Made by a program: the position numbers and the translations under genes. Shown here in pieces: positions 52,896 to 62,682 of a stretch of DNA of 64,000 nucleotides. This stretch comes from Paraglaciecola arctica (lineage in GTDB: Bacteria > Pseudomonadota > Gammaproteobacteria > Enterobacterales > Alteromonadaceae). The notes under the pieces were generated by a model. The model ran no database searches. It was given only the letters and a program-made list of their open reading frames with translations, and had not been told where the DNA came from. The stretch's first letter is position 1. Each line of letters begins with the position of its first letter. The stretch covers positions 1-64,000 of the forward strand of contig NZ_JAHKQO010000051.1 in NCBI RefSeq assembly GCF_018861065.1, written 5' to 3'.

Positions 52896-52985
52896 TCGCA
52901 TTTTGGAGTAGTTACTCAAATATCCACTGCCCCATTGTGAGTATTACATTTGAATAACCATTGGCGATTGCTGCGTACGCGTTAG

Positions 52986-53570
52986 TTAAGGTTTTTTTGC
53001 CACGGCCATCAATACTGTCATGGTGCCTTTTGAACTAGTCATTGCAAATGGCTTTTCAAGCTCTATGTCAATAAAGCCATTGCTCTTAAGCGCTTCGGTC
53101 ACCCTATTTTCTGACAAACCCGTCTCTGAAGAGTCGTCCTTTGCAAGCCAATCCCACTGTACAAACACACCACCTCTTTTTAAAACAGTCTTTAATAATC
53201 CAAGCGTGCTTTCATAGTCAGGTAAAAATCCACACACAGATGAAGCAACAATTAGGTCAAACTTATTGGGAAACTGCGGATGGCGGTTAATCAGTTCTTG
53301 AGTCAAAAACCCTGCGACACTCGACACGTTATCTAAGTTTTTGTTAGCTACACGTTTTATCATTTCTGGTGAAGCATCTAGGGCAAGGATGTTTTTAACT
53401 TTTGGACTTAAAAGCAGAGCAAGATTGCCAGTGCCACAGCCAAAATCTAATACCGATAGATCATCTAGAGTGATCACCTTGGTTAATTCCGCGAACGCCT
53501 TATTAGCGTATTCCTGAACTGAGGCGTCTTGGTCCCAGCTTGGTGCGTATTCATCCCATTCATTGCTCAC
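52986..53570 (-). CDS. Class I SAM-dependent methyltransferase
   Basis: The 194-aa protein has the SAM-binding motif I VLDFGCGTGNLALLL (about residues 39-53), motif II ILALDASPEMIKRV, and motif III-like FDLIVASSVCGFLPDY. The rest is a small Rossmann methyltransferase without extra domains. Its N-terminal WDEYAPSWDQDASVQEYA resembles small-molecule methyltransferases. The substrate cannot be predicted. It converges on the CMD gene. Confidence 0.85.
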   Translation of the reverse strand: MSNEWDEYAPSWDQDASVQEYANKAFAELTKVITLDDLSVLDFGCGTGNLALLLSPKVKNILALDASPEMIKRVANKNLDNVSSVAGFLTQELINRHPQFPNKFDLIVASSVCGFLPDYESTLGLLKTVLKRGGVFVQWDWLAKDDSSETGLSENRVTEALKSNGFIDIELEKPFAMTSSKGTMTVLMAVAKKP

Positions 53571-53770
53571 TTGGGTTACTCCTTAGATATTGTTTGATTA
53601 TGGTAGTGGTTTAGTTTTACTCGCGAGTATCCGAGTGAAGTTTCACCCCATGTCGGAAAGCGTTAATTGGTTAAATTTCAATCTTGTAGATTTTTTGTGC
53701 TAGTATCCGTTTCCAATAAAATACTCCAACATGTCCAGAGCAAATTAAAACAATAATATGGGGATTATGT

Positions 53771-54244
53771 ATGCGCTTTTTTGATGGATTTGACAAAAAA
53801 GACTTAATTATTGGCACCAGCGGATTTTATGTAGCGGCTTTAGCGCTCATTTTTTTGAGCATGTTTTTGACAGACTACAGGCTACTCAAAAAAAATAATG
53901 GGTTTCATAAACAAAATAATTTAACAGATAACTCTTACAAAATTCCTAAAACAACGAATACGTTAATTAGCTACGAAGTGCCTCTTGGGTTCGGCTCAAG
54001 TGTTGTAATCGACGATAACATCACCTTATCCATAGTTGCTAACCAAGTTGAAGACATCATGAAAAGTGCTAGGTTTGCTTCAATATTTATCGAGCTTGAC
54101 TGTAGCAAGATATACTGCAGAGTGTCTTTTACCGCTACTGAAGAAGAGGAGTTTCATCTTACAGAACTCGCCAATGAGCGCTTTGCTCGCAACATTTCAT
54201 CGCAACTAATGTTAGTACAGTCTTCCACACAAGAACCAAAGTAA
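53771..54244 (+). CDS. Single-helix membrane protein of unknown function
   Basis: The 157-aa protein has one membrane helix near the N-terminus (about 14-34, TSGFYVAALALIFLSMFLT) after a short FDGFDKKDLI segment, then an extracytoplasmic domain of about 120 aa with two close cysteines (DCSKIYCRV) and a helical tail. I recognise no family. The ATG follows GGGGATTAT, a modest ribosome site. It is alone, between the methyltransferase (minus) and DUF2798. Confidence 0.5.
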   Translation: MRFFDGFDKKDLIIGTSGFYVAALALIFLSMFLTDYRLLKKNNGFHKQNNLTDNSYKIPKTTNTLISYEVPLGFGSSVVIDDNITLSIVANQVEDIMKSARFASIFIELDCSKIYCRVSFTATEEEEFHLTELANERFARNISSQLMLVQSSTQEPK

Positions 54245-54303
54245 TACTGACACAAATATTTATGGCGTTGATATTACAACCCTTTTTTAAATAGATTAGA
54301 AAA

Positions 54304-54525
54304 CTAGATAACCAACATTTCGGTGACCCATTTAGCAAAAGATTGCATAAATAGTGCGGTGGGAAATGCAATACAAAAGCTCCAACCGACAGATTGTAAC
54401 CAGACAGCTACGAACTGACTTGAGAAACCTTGATTATTGGCTGTGGCCACAAAGGATAAAACTAAAGTCATGCCCATCGCCATAGTAGCGACAAACACAT
54501 AGTGCGAGTACTTTCTGCTTATCAT
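54304..54525 (-). CDS. DUF2798 two-helix membrane protein
   Basis: The 73-aa protein has two membrane helices (about 7-28 and 43-66) and the DUF2798 pattern: YVFVATMAMGMTLVLSF in the first helix and WLQSVGWSFCIAFPTALF in the second. The function of the family is unknown. A GGGGGAG ribosome site lies just upstream of its ATG on the minus strand, an unusually strong one. Convergent to the 53771 gene. Confidence 0.75.
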   Translation of the reverse strand: MISRKYSHYVFVATMAMGMTLVLSFVATANNQGFSSQFVAVWLQSVGWSFCIAFPTALFMQSFAKWVTEMLVI

Positions 54526-54745
54526 AATAACTCCCCCATAAACGTAGAAATAGACCTAAATACTTGTTTGGTAATGCAATATAAAAATAGCCAATAATCT
54601 TTCAAGAAATATCGTTGAAAGCAACTGACTAACTGCGTTGTTTGGCTTTAATGAACCCGCTCTGTCAGAATCTCAGCCGACCAAAATAAAAGATGCTTGC
54701 GATGATCTAATTCATGCATTGGAAACACCTCTCATGTTTCACGAC

Positions 54746-55624
54746 TTACTCGGAAATACTTCCCAACAATCCGGCCTCGTATGCGGCGGTAACCTGCTCA
54801 AGTTCATTGATATTGCTCATTACAAACGGTCCTTTTTGAATAAACTGCTCATTGATGGGTGCGCCTTGTAATATCACAAAGTGTGCGCCTTGAGTGCTAA
54901 CGAAATTTAGAAGCTGGGCAACCTCCTTCACTTGTATGGCAATGGCTCGTCGTTGTGGTAAGTGAAGCGCCAGATCTCCTAGCTTGATATCAATATCGCC
55001 ACTTACGGCGTAGACCACTAAGGACTGATTGCCAGCAACTTGATGAGAGTATTCAGCTTGGTATTCCAAAAATCCATCCAAGACTGTAAAAGGTAGCGCC
55101 GGGGACGTCGCCCCTTGTGCGCCATTGCTTTCTCCCAACACCACTCGGATTCGGTAACCTTCCCCGCTTACTACGGGAATAGTGTGTGAAGGCACGTGCA
55201 ATGCGGCGGGGGCATCGTGTTTATGTTGCTTAGGTAAATTAACAAAAATTTGCAGACCATGGGTTTTTGACCCTAGAGTGGGCTTTTCATCATGAACCGC
55301 TCCACTACCCGCTTTAAGCCAGTAGCAATCACCAGGGAGTAGATCAATATTATTGCCGAGCGAATCACGGTTGTTAAATACCCCCTCGCTGTCCTCAAAT
55401 AAAATCGACAAAGCCGAAATGCCGGCATGGGGGTGTGCACCAAAGGTCGGGCTGCTCATTGTATAATGGTCCATCATAACTAAAGGATCCATTAAGCCTT
55501 GGAATTGGTCATGTTTAAAGCTCAGCGCATCAAATCCACTACCAAGAATAAGAGGCTTACCCGTTACTTGCTGGCTAATTTGAAATTCACCACGCTGCGT
55601 AGATTGTTGTTTATGTAGGTTCAT
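54746..55624 (-). CDS. Pirin-family protein
   Basis: The 292-aa bicupin protein starts at ATG 55624 with GGAGATAAGT upstream. The N-terminal cupin has the metal-binding pattern FGAHPHAGISALS and then SGAVHDEKP; later HGLQIFVNLPKQHK matches the pirin signature. Bacterial pirins have quercetinase activity or bind redox partners. It diverges from a LysR gene with a dyad between them, so it is likely a target of that regulator. The physiological substrate is unknown. Confidence 0.85.
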   Translation of the reverse strand: MNLHKQQSTQRGEFQISQQVTGKPLILGSGFDALSFKHDQFQGLMDPLVMMDHYTMSSPTFGAHPHAGISALSILFEDSEGVFNNRDSLGNNIDLLPGDCYWLKAGSGAVHDEKPTLGSKTHGLQIFVNLPKQHKHDAPAALHVPSHTIPVVSGEGYRIRVVLGESNGAQGATSPALPFTVLDGFLEYQAEYSHQVAGNQSLVVYAVSGDIDIKLGDLALHLPQRRAIAIQVKEVAQLLNFVSTQGAHFVILQGAPINEQFIQKGPFVMSNINELEQVTAAYEAGLLGSISE

Positions 55625-55670
55625 ACTTATCTCCAAGTTGTCTGCAATGTCATTGATGATTAGTATTGTT

Positions 55671-55730
55671 TAGAACGATGACTTTGAGAAGTAGCAAAAA
55701 ATGAACCAATCGTTCTATAATTGAAACGAT
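55671..55730. promoter_or_regulatory. LysR binding region between pirin and LysR genes
   Basis: ATCGTT (55709-55714) and AACGAT (55725-55730) form a perfect dyad with 10 bp spacing. A third copy in inverted orientation, TAGAACGAT (55671-55679), mirrors ATCGTTCTA at 55709-55717. Multiple related half-sites in a divergent promoter are typical of LysR regulators. Confidence 0.7.
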
Positions 55731-55755
55731 AAAGGTAACACTGTTGAGGTGACTG

Positions 55756-56658
55756 ATGGATATGAATGGTTATTTCTTTTTCGTTCATGTGGTAGAAAAA
55801 AAAGGCTTTACCTCAGCAGGAAGAGCCTTGAATATTCCTAAATCCCGCCTAAGCCGGCATATAAGCCAGCTTGAAGATCGGTTAGGGGTACGACTAATTC
55901 AACGCACTTCACGCAACTTTAAAGTGACTGATCTAGGTGAAGCTTTTTATCATCATGCCCGTAACGCGCTAGATGAAATCGAAGCAGCTAAAGCACTAAT
56001 TGCGAGACAATCCGCTACATTGACAGGAAAAGTTCGAGTATCTTGTTCGGTAGGCATGGCACAGTTTGCGCTGTCTCAATTGGTTGTACGTTTTCTCAAA
56101 GACAACCCCGAAGTAGAAATCATTCAGCAAGTCACCAACCAAGCGGTTGATCTGATTGAAAGTGGATTGGATATGGCTATTCGTGGCCACAGCCAGCCGC
56201 TACCTGACTCAACCTTAATTCAAAGGCGTTTAGCAACTATTACATGGGGATTGCTTGCTTCACCAACCTATCTAGAGAGCGCAGGTACTTTGCTCTCCCC
56301 TGAAGATCTCGAAGGGCACTCAGGTCTAAAACTCGGCTGGCAGCAGGAAAACGGACATTGGATTTTACAAGCTGACGATGGCTCAACTTTTTCGAAAACC
56401 TACCAGCCACGTTTATGCAGTGAAGACATGGTGACCCTAAAACAAGCCGCTTCAGCAGGGTTAGGCATTGTAGGCTTGCCGCTTTACACCTGCCGAGACG
56501 ATCTTAGGGTTAAACGACTCGTTCGAGTTTTACCTGATTGGACGGCAGGAATTGCGGAAATCAGTTTGCTGATGCCTACTCGCCAAGGTATTCCACCTGC
56601 AGTTTCGGCTTTTGCTAATTTTCTTCGAGATGAATTACCTAGTGTTTTTGTTACCTAG
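55756..56658 (+). CDS. LysR-family transcriptional regulator
   Basis: The 300-aa protein has the LysR winged helix-turn-helix at the N-terminus (FFVHVVEKKGFTSAGRALN, then IPKSRLSRHISQLEDRLG, VRLIQRTSR) and a periplasmic-binding-like effector domain with GKVRVSCSVGMAQFAL and ESGLDMAIRGH. This branch is close to the AaeR/DsdC-type regulators of aromatic and quinone stress. It diverges from the pirin gene and the operator-like dyad lies between them. Confidence 0.85.
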   Translation: MDMNGYFFFVHVVEKKGFTSAGRALNIPKSRLSRHISQLEDRLGVRLIQRTSRNFKVTDLGEAFYHHARNALDEIEAAKALIARQSATLTGKVRVSCSVGMAQFALSQLVVRFLKDNPEVEIIQQVTNQAVDLIESGLDMAIRGHSQPLPDSTLIQRRLATITWGLLASPTYLESAGTLLSPEDLEGHSGLKLGWQQENGHWILQADDGSTFSKTYQPRLCSEDMVTLKQAASAGLGIVGLPLYTCRDDLRVKRLVRVLPDWTAGIAEISLLMPTRQGIPPAVSAFANFLRDELPSVFVT

Positions 56659-56712
56659 AACTACTAGCTACGTCTTTGTGCACAGCTAACAGTGATTGCG
56701 GCCACAATTAGA

Positions 56713-57180
56713 CTAAATGCTTTTAACCAAATGTAACATTTCAGGCTTAAAACCGATACCTTCGTAAAATCCATTGGCCTTGGCGTTATTTGCAAAGACC
56801 TCAAGGTGCAACAGTCGGCATCCCTGATTTTTAGTCCACTTTTCTGCAGACGCCATCAATATTTTACCTAGGCCTAAACCTTGTGATTTTGGTGATACAG
56901 CCAATAGAGGCACAGTGCCACAGGTTTCACCGCTAATTCCGTCTTTGTGCGTGCGAACATGAACAAAACCTAATGGCGTATCTTTAACCTCAGCAATCAA
57001 GGTAGCATTTGGTACAGAGGTTTTTGCGAGCATCTCTGATATGTAGTTATCTTGCATTTTTTGAATATCTTCGGCGGTATGCCAATCTAACTTTGCTACC
57101 TCGGCTAAATAAGGTGAAAGGGCAAAAATAAAGGCTTTGTCATCTTCATTTGCTGGCCTGATTACTACGTCATTTTTCAT
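56713..57180 (-). CDS. GNAT-family N-acetyltransferase
   Basis: The 155-aa protein (start at ATG 57180, MKNDVVIRPANEDD; other in-frame starts exist at 57195 and 57225) has the GNAT fold. Motif A is in LAVSPKSQGLGLGKILMASAEKW, which has the Q/RxxGxG/A acetyl-CoA-binding pattern, followed by LHLEVFANNAKANGFYEGIGFKP. It transfers an acetyl group from acetyl-CoA to an unknown amine. It is convergent with no clear operon partner. Confidence 0.8.
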   Translation of the reverse strand: MKNDVVIRPANEDDKAFIFALSPYLAEVAKLDWHTAEDIQKMQDNYISEMLAKTSVPNATLIAEVKDTPLGFVHVRTHKDGISGETCGTVPLLAVSPKSQGLGLGKILMASAEKWTKNQGCRLLHLEVFANNAKANGFYEGIGFKPEMLHLVKSI

Positions 57181-57293
57181 ATTAAACTTCTTCATAATGT
57201 GTGAACTATCAATTACGCATACCACTTAGTTACAACTCGAATTCAGTTTGATCCATCGAACTTAAGATCAGGCCTTAATTGTTGAGCCTGTAT

Positions 57294-58196
57294 TTACGCA
57301 TTTGCTTTCGCAAAAAAATAACGAAAAAGTTCATAAAATCGAGTGATATGTATGGGCTTTTCGCCTTGGTACTTATGTAGAAAGTAAAAATGCCACGCTC
57401 TGCCTCTTGTTTCTGGCAACACTCGCGCAATGGAGCCATCAACTAAATGGGACTGAACTAAAAACTCTGGCAATAAAGCGACTCCCATATCATTCAAAAC
57501 CAATTCTAAGGCTGCCACTAATGTATTCACTTTGGCGCTGTGGTTAACCTGCACTAAATGTTTATAGGTTAAGTTGTTATCAAACAATTGCAACTCATCA
57601 TGCTGCCAAGCAGTCGCGATAAACTTATGCTCAGGCAAACTTTCAATCGAGCTTAATGTGCCCTGCTCTTTAATATAACGGCGAGAAGCACAGAATATTT
57701 CGGACACCTTTCCGATAGACAAGGCCCTATAATTTGAGTCTTTTATGTGCCCACCAAAAATAGCGGCGTCTAAGTTATGCTCGATTAAATCCAACCAATT
57801 CCCAGAGACCACAACTTCAGGTGTTAACTGAGGAAATTCCAAACACAACTGCCTTAATGCTGGCGCTACCACACCTTTCTCAAAAAATGGCGGGATACAG
57901 ACTTTGAAGTGACCCGAGGGTTGTGCCTTAGCACTGCTCAACTCTGTTAGGGTTAAACTAAGTTGTTGACTTAGCAATTCACTTCTCGCCAGCAATGACC
58001 TTCCTACAGCAGTGAGTACTAGCCCCCTAGTGTTACGTATTAACAACTGTTGACCTGTTGCTTCTTCCAAGCGTTTTATTTGCTGACTAATGGCAGATTT
58101 ACTTAACCCCAGCTTTTTTGCGGCAGCGGTAAACGACTCTCTTTTGGCGACTTCCACAAAGATTAAGATTAAAGGTGCAAGCTTTATATTGTCCAT
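57294..58196 (-). CDS. LysR-family transcriptional regulator
   Basis: The 300-aa protein starts at ATG 58196 (a TTG 12 bases upstream is less likely). The N-terminal helix-turn-helix is RESFTAAAKKLGLSKSAISQQ with KRLEEATGQQLLIRNTRGL, and the effector domain includes GHFKVCIPPFFEKG and LDAAIFGGHIKDS. The close position to the DUF1330 gene, which starts 102 bp away on the opposite strand, suggests that it regulates that gene. The effector is unknown. Confidence 0.85.
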   Translation of the reverse strand: MDNIKLAPLILIFVEVAKRESFTAAAKKLGLSKSAISQQIKRLEEATGQQLLIRNTRGLVLTAVGRSLLARSELLSQQLSLTLTELSSAKAQPSGHFKVCIPPFFEKGVVAPALRQLCLEFPQLTPEVVVSGNWLDLIEHNLDAAIFGGHIKDSNYRALSIGKVSEIFCASRRYIKEQGTLSSIESLPEHKFIATAWQHDELQLFDNNLTYKHLVQVNHSAKVNTLVAALELVLNDMGVALLPEFLVQSHLVDGSIARVLPETRGRAWHFYFLHKYQGEKPIHITRFYELFRYFFAKANA

Positions 58197-58297
58197 ATAT
58201 TTAAACAAACAGTTAATTTAGTGGCTATTGTTTACTTTTATCCAAGTATTTAAAGTGTGTCAACTCAATATCCGAGGACAAAAAAGGACAACACAAG

Positions 58298-58573
58298 ATG
58301 AAAACATTAGTTACCGTTGATTTAAACCCAATAGATAAAACCACAATGGCAGAGTACAGCCAGTTAGCGGCAAAAACATTGGAAGGCTATGGAGGTCAAT
58401 TTATAGCAAAAGGGCCGGTCGAAAGCTTACATGGTGAAAGCCCTTACACCATGAAAGCCGTGATTGAATTTCCCGATAAACAAAGTGCTAAGAGTTGGTA
58501 CACCAGTGAGGCATATCAAGCCATTATTCCCCTAAGAAACAAAGGCATGGATAGTCAGTTTCAGCTGGTGTAG
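58298..58573 (+). CDS. DUF1330 protein
   Basis: The 91-aa protein matches the small DUF1330 family (dimeric alpha/beta barrel): VTVDLNPIDKTTMAEYSQ, GGQFIAKG, VIEFPDKQSAKSWYTSEAYQAI. The full length fits the family. Members are of unknown function, with a ferredoxin-like fold related to ABM monooxygenases. It diverges from a LysR gene and converges on hutH; a hairpin separates the stops. Confidence 0.85.
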   Translation: MKTLVTVDLNPIDKTTMAEYSQLAAKTLEGYGGQFIAKGPVESLHGESPYTMKAVIEFPDKQSAKSWYTSEAYQAIIPLRNKGMDSQFQLV

Positions 58574-58591
58574 GCAGACGTTGTTATCGGC

Positions 58592-58612
58592 GCGCAGTTC
58601 TATTAACTGCGC
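58592..58612. terminator. Hairpin between DUF1330 and hutH stops
   Basis: GCGCAGTT (58592-58599) pairs perfectly with AACTGCGC (58605-58612), loop CTATT. It lies between convergent genes and is a plausible terminator without a U-tract. Confidence 0.5.
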
Positions 58613-58625
58613 CAATCAGCTGGTA

Positions 58626-60146
58626 TTAAAGTAAGTCTATCGCAACATTGTCTAACAAACTGCGATTCACAATCAGTTTTTTGGCGTTTTCGATGTCTGG
58701 TGAGAAATATCTGTCTTTGTCGTAAAACGGTACTTTAGAACGTAATAAGGCCTTCACCGATTTTAATCTATCGCTGGTTTCTAGTGGCGCCCTAAAGTCT
58801 AACCCTTGGCTTGCAGCTAGCCATTCAATGGCGAGTATTCCAGCGACGTTTTCAAAAATATCCCATAACCGTCGACCAGCAAAAGTAGCCATAGAGACGT
58901 GGTCTTCTTGGTTTGCTGAAGTAGGTAATGAGTCTATCGAAGCGGGATGAGCTAGGGTTTTATTTTCGCTGGCAAGCGCCGCACTGGTAACTTGTGCAAT
59001 CATAAAGCCTGAATTAACGCCGCCGTTATCGACTAAAAAAGGGGGCAAACCACTTAAGTGTGAATCAATCAATAACGCCATACGCCGTTCAGATAACGCA
59101 CCAATTTCGGATAACGCAATGGCTAACATGTCTGCCGTCATGGCCACTATTTCAGCATGAAAATTACCACCAGATAGAATGTCACCGCTGTCGGCGAATA
59201 CCAACGGATTGTCTGATACACCATTGGCTTCTACCACTAGTGTTTCTGCGGCATAACGCATTTGCTGTAAACAGGCGCCCATCACTTGTGGTTGGCAGCG
59301 CAGGGAATAAGGATCTTGCACTTTTTCGCAGTGATCGTGTGAATGCCCAATAGACGATTCTTTTAACAATGCTCTATAGGCGGCGGCAACATCAGTTTGC
59401 GCCTGATGACCACGGGCTTCATGAATACGTTTGTCAAAAGGCACCCGCGAACCAAGTGCGGCTTCTACACTGAGTGCACCTATAGCAATGCTGCTGTTTA
59501 AAGCATTTTCGGCACAAAATAATCCTTTTAGCGCAAACGCTGTTGAGGCTTGGGTGCCATTAAGTAATGCCAAGCCTTCTTTAGGCGCTAAGGCAATTTT
59601 TTCTAGCCCTGCAATTTTTAGTGCATGTTCGGCTGAAATTTTAGAGCCTTGATAAATCACTTCACCTTCCCCCAATAACACCACGCTCATGTGTGCAAGA
59701 GGCGCTAAATCACCCGACGCGCCTACTGAGCCTTTTTCTGGTATGGCTGGGTATATTTCTTTGTTATACAAAGTGATAAGAGCTTCGATAACTTGCAAAC
59801 GAATACCCGAATACCCCCGCGACAAGGAGTTTATTTTAAGTAACAACAACAAACGTACTACGTCTTCAGACATAAAATCACCAATGCCAGCGGCGTGGGA
59901 TAACACTATGCTACGTTGTAAAAGCTCTAACTCTGACTCAGCTATTTTGGTATTGGCCAACAAACCAAAACCGGTATTGATCCCATACACAGTGCGGTTT
60001 TCGGCAATCACATTCAACACCACTTGTTCAGCTTTTTGGATGGCAATATGGGCATCTTCTGCTAAAGAAATAGGGATATGTTTACGTTGCACATCCCTTA
60101 ATTGCGACAGTGTGAGTTGGCCTGGCTGAATGACGATACGTTCCAT
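58626..60146 (-). CDS. hutH: Histidine ammonia-lyase
   Basis: The 506-aa protein has the MIO-forming Ala-Ser-Gly triad in [14 protein letters not shown] and the family landmarks YGINTGFG near the N-terminus, ALLNGTQ and DNPLVF. It removes ammonia from L-histidine to give urocanate, the first step of histidine use. Its start overlaps the hutU stop (TAATG), so it is coupled to it. It is the last gene of the hutC-hutU-hutH transcript and is controlled by HutC. Confidence 0.95.
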   Translation of the reverse strand: MERIVIQPGQLTLSQLRDVQRKHIPISLAEDAHIAIQKAEQVVLNVIAENRTVYGINTGFGLLANTKIAESELELLQRSIVLSHAAGIGDFMSEDVVRLLLLLKINSLSRGYSGIRLQVIEALITLYNKEIYPAIPEKGSVGASGDLAPLAHMSVVLLGEGEVIYQGSKISAEHALKIAGLEKIALAPKEGLALLNGTQASTAFALKGLFCAENALNSSIAIGALSVEAALGSRVPFDKRIHEARGHQAQTDVAAAYRALLKESSIGHSHDHCEKVQDPYSLRCQPQVMGACLQQMRYAAETLVVEANGVSDNPLVFADSGDILSGGNFHAEIVAMTADMLAIALSEIGALSERRMALLIDSHLSGLPPFLVDNGGVNSGFMIAQVTSAALASENKTLAHPASIDSLPTSANQEDHVSMATFAGRRLWDIFENVAGILAIEWLAASQGLDFRAPLETSDRLKSVKALLRSKVPFYDKDRYFSPDIENAKKLIVNRSLLDNVAIDLL

Positions 60147-61837
60147 TACTGGTTTCCTTCTACGCTTGCGTCTACATCAAGCATAGGCAAGTCTAAATTA
60201 TTGTTTCTGGCACATTCTTTGGCGATGTCATAACCGGCGTCAGCGTGACGCATAACCCCAGTGGCAGGGTCGTTGTGTAACACTCTCGCGATTCGTTTAT
60301 CGGCCTCTTCGGTGCCGTCACACAAAATCACCACGCCAGAATGCTGACTAAAGCCCATACCTACACCACCACCGTGATGCAGACTAACCCAAGTTGCGCC
60401 ACCAGCAGTGTTAAGCAGTGCATTCAGTAATGGCCAATCGGATACCGCGTCTGAACCATCTAACATGGCTTCGGTTTCACGGTTAGGTGAAGCCACTGAG
60501 CCTGAGTCTAAGTGGTCGCGACCAATGACGATTGGCGCAGACAATTCACCCGTTCTGACCATTTCGTTAAAGGCTAAACCGAGCTTTTGTCTTTCCCCTA
60601 AACCCACCCAACAAATACGTGCCGGCAAACCTTGAAATTGAATTCGCTCTTTAGCCATGTCTAACCATTGGTGTAAGTGAGGATTATCGGGGATTAATTC
60701 CTTCACTTTTTTGTCAGTTTTATAGATATCCTGAGGATCCCCAGATAAGGCGACCCACCGAAATGGACCTATGCCTCGACAGAACAAAGGCCTAATGTAT
60801 GCGGGTACAAATCCTGGGAAATCAAAGGCATTGGCTACCCCTTCTTCTAACGCCATTTGCCTGATGTTGTTACCGTAATCTAGAGTCACCGCGCCTTGGG
60901 TTTGCAGCGCTAACATAGCTTGTACTTGCAGCGCCATTGAATGTTTGGCCGCTTTGACTACTACAGACTCGTCAGTTAAACGTTTGCTGGCGGCCTGCTC
61001 TAAGCTCCAACCTTTGGGTAAGTATCCGTTTAGAGGATCATGGGCGCTAGTTTGATCGGTGACTACATCTGGAATAATATTGCGTGTTGCTAGTTCAGGG
61101 AACACTTCTGCAGCATTGGCCAAAAGACCGACAGATACAGGCTGCCCTGAGGATTTTGCTTGATTTAATAACTCAATGGCATGATCAAGATTTTGAGCTT
61201 TTTTATCCAAGTAACCAGTTTTTATCCGAAAGTCGATGCGACTTTCGTCAACCTCCACTGCCAACATTGAAAAACCAGCCATTGTAGCTGCCAAAGGCTG
61301 CGCACCTCCCATACCGCCCAAACCGCCAGTTAATATCCAGCGGCCTTTAGCTATACCATCAAAATGTTGTTTTGCCACACTGACAAAAGTTTCGTAAGTA
61401 CCCTGCACTATCCCCTGTGAACCTATGTATATCCATGAGCCAGCTGTCATTTGCCCGTACATCATCAGGCCTTGTTTATCTAACTCGTTAAAGTGCTCCC
61501 AATTGGCCCAATGTGGAACAAGGTTAGAATTCGCAATTATCACCCTAGGTGCATTTGGGTGAGTTGGAAACACTCCCACAGGTTTACCGCTTTGAATCAA
61601 TAAGGTCTCATCGTTACCGAGGCGTTTAAGCACTTCTACAATTTTGTCGTAACTTTGCCAATCTCTGGCAGCGCGCCCAATCCCTCCGTACACCACTAAA
61701 CTATGGGGATGTTCGGCCACCTCCACATCAAGGTTATTCATTAGCATCCGCAAAGGCGCTTCAGTCTGCCAGCTTTTGGCGTTAAGTTGTGTGCCTCTTG
61801 GTGCGCGGATAACACGACTGGTATCATAACGATTCAT
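60146..61837 (-). CDS. hutU: Urocanate hydratase
   Basis: The 563-aa length is typical of urocanase, an NAD+-containing enzyme converting urocanate to imidazolonepropionate. Conserved blocks are [38 protein letters not shown] for NAD binding, [15 protein letters not shown], and [15 protein letters not shown] near the C-terminus. It is followed by hutH with overlapping stop/start, and hutC precedes it by 9 bp on the same strand. Confidence 0.95.
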   Translation of the reverse strand: MNRYDTSRVIRAPRGTQLNAKSWQTEAPLRMLMNNLDVEVAEHPHSLVVYGGIGRAARDWQSYDKIVEVLKRLGNDETLLIQSGKPVGVFPTHPNAPRVIIANSNLVPHWANWEHFNELDKQGLMMYGQMTAGSWIYIGSQGIVQGTYETFVSVAKQHFDGIAKGRWILTGGLGGMGGAQPLAATMAGFSMLAVEVDESRIDFRIKTGYLDKKAQNLDHAIELLNQAKSSGQPVSVGLLANAAEVFPELATRNIIPDVVTDQTSAHDPLNGYLPKGWSLEQAASKRLTDESVVVKAAKHSMALQVQAMLALQTQGAVTLDYGNNIRQMALEEGVANAFDFPGFVPAYIRPLFCRGIGPFRWVALSGDPQDIYKTDKKVKELIPDNPHLHQWLDMAKERIQFQGLPARICWVGLGERQKLGLAFNEMVRTGELSAPIVIGRDHLDSGSVASPNRETEAMLDGSDAVSDWPLLNALLNTAGGATWVSLHHGGGVGMGFSQHSGVVILCDGTEEADKRIARVLHNDPATGVMRHADAGYDIAKECARNNNLDLPMLDVDASVEGNQ

Positions 61838-61846
61838 AATAATTTC

Positions 61847-62575
61847 CTAATGGCTTGGATTAAAATCAAGATGGCCGCCTATTCGATAACGATTACCCGG
61901 ATGATATAAACAGGCATAACTGACCACACCTTTGCTTGAATAAGTGCGGCGGCTTATTTTCAAACAGGGTTGCGCGGTAGCAATTTCCAATATCTTTGCC
62001 AGTTCATTGTCTGGCAATACGGCTTCAACTGAATGGTCGGCCTCGGTGAGTGGAGCAATCTTACTCAAGTAACGATTAGCTGTAGTTTGTGTGAAGTTTT
62101 GTTGGATATATTGTGGCGCTAACTCGGGGTTAACGATGCGGTCTTCCAATTGAATCGGCAGGCCATTTTCCAGATGAACAATTTTAGTGTGAAACACCGC
62201 GCTAGCAATCGTCACACCCAACCAAACACTATGTTGCTCAGTTGCGGCGACAGTATCCACACCCAAGACTTTATTTGAATAACGATGTCCACGCTGGATG
62301 ATCTCGTCGTCGATACTACGTATTTCTAATATTGAGCTCATAGGTCTGCTGTCAGAGACAAAAGTACCCAAACCTTGAGAGCGCGCCAAAATTCCTTCAG
62401 TCACTAGTTCGGTTAAGGCGCGACGCGCCGTCATGCGGCTCACACCAAAGAGCTCTGCCAATTGGTTTTCAGATTGAACTTTGTCGCCAGAGCGCATCTC
62501 GCCATGCTCTATTTTTTCAAGTAAGGCAGACTTAATTTGCACAAATCTGGGTTGTGCTGAAGTTTTTTTGTTCAT
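61847..62575 (-). CDS. hutC: Histidine utilisation repressor HutC (GntR/UTRA)
   Basis: The 242-aa protein starts at ATG 62575 (GGAGTG upstream). It has an N-terminal GntR winged helix-turn-helix (about 8-75, with KVQSENQLAELFGVSRMTARRALTELVTEG shortened here to its key parts QLAELFGVSR and ALTELV) and a C-terminal UTRA ligand domain. In known hut systems HutC is released by urocanate. It lies first on the hutC-hutU-hutH operon, next to a perfect 18-bp palindrome, so it regulates both divergent arms. Confidence 0.9.
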   Translation of the reverse strand: MNKKTSAQPRFVQIKSALLEKIEHGEMRSGDKVQSENQLAELFGVSRMTARRALTELVTEGILARSQGLGTFVSDSRPMSSILEIRSIDDEIIQRGHRYSNKVLGVDTVAATEQHSVWLGVTIASAVFHTKIVHLENGLPIQLEDRIVNPELAPQYIQQNFTQTTANRYLSKIAPLTEADHSVEAVLPDNELAKILEIATAQPCLKISRRTYSSKGVVSYACLYHPGNRYRIGGHLDFNPSH

Positions 62576-62618
62576 GAGCAAACACTCCACTAAATTGATG
62601 CTTAATCTATAGCAACAT

Positions 62619-62642
62619 ACTTGTATATACAAGTATGTACAA
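62619..62642. promoter_or_regulatory. HutC operator
   Basis: TACTTGTATATACAAGTA (62619-62636) is a perfect 18-bp palindrome. A second partial copy, TGTACAAGTA, follows at once. It sits between the divergent hutC and hutI, as expected for a HutC site that represses both arms. Confidence 0.85.
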
Positions 62643-62682
62643 GTAAACTATTTTGTATCCAAATATGGGGAGAAGCCCAGAC

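Noticed and set aside
54638-54871. Plus-strand frame overlapping the pirin 3' end
   Set aside because: Most of it is antisense to pirin and there is no ribosome site. The sequence looks like chance.
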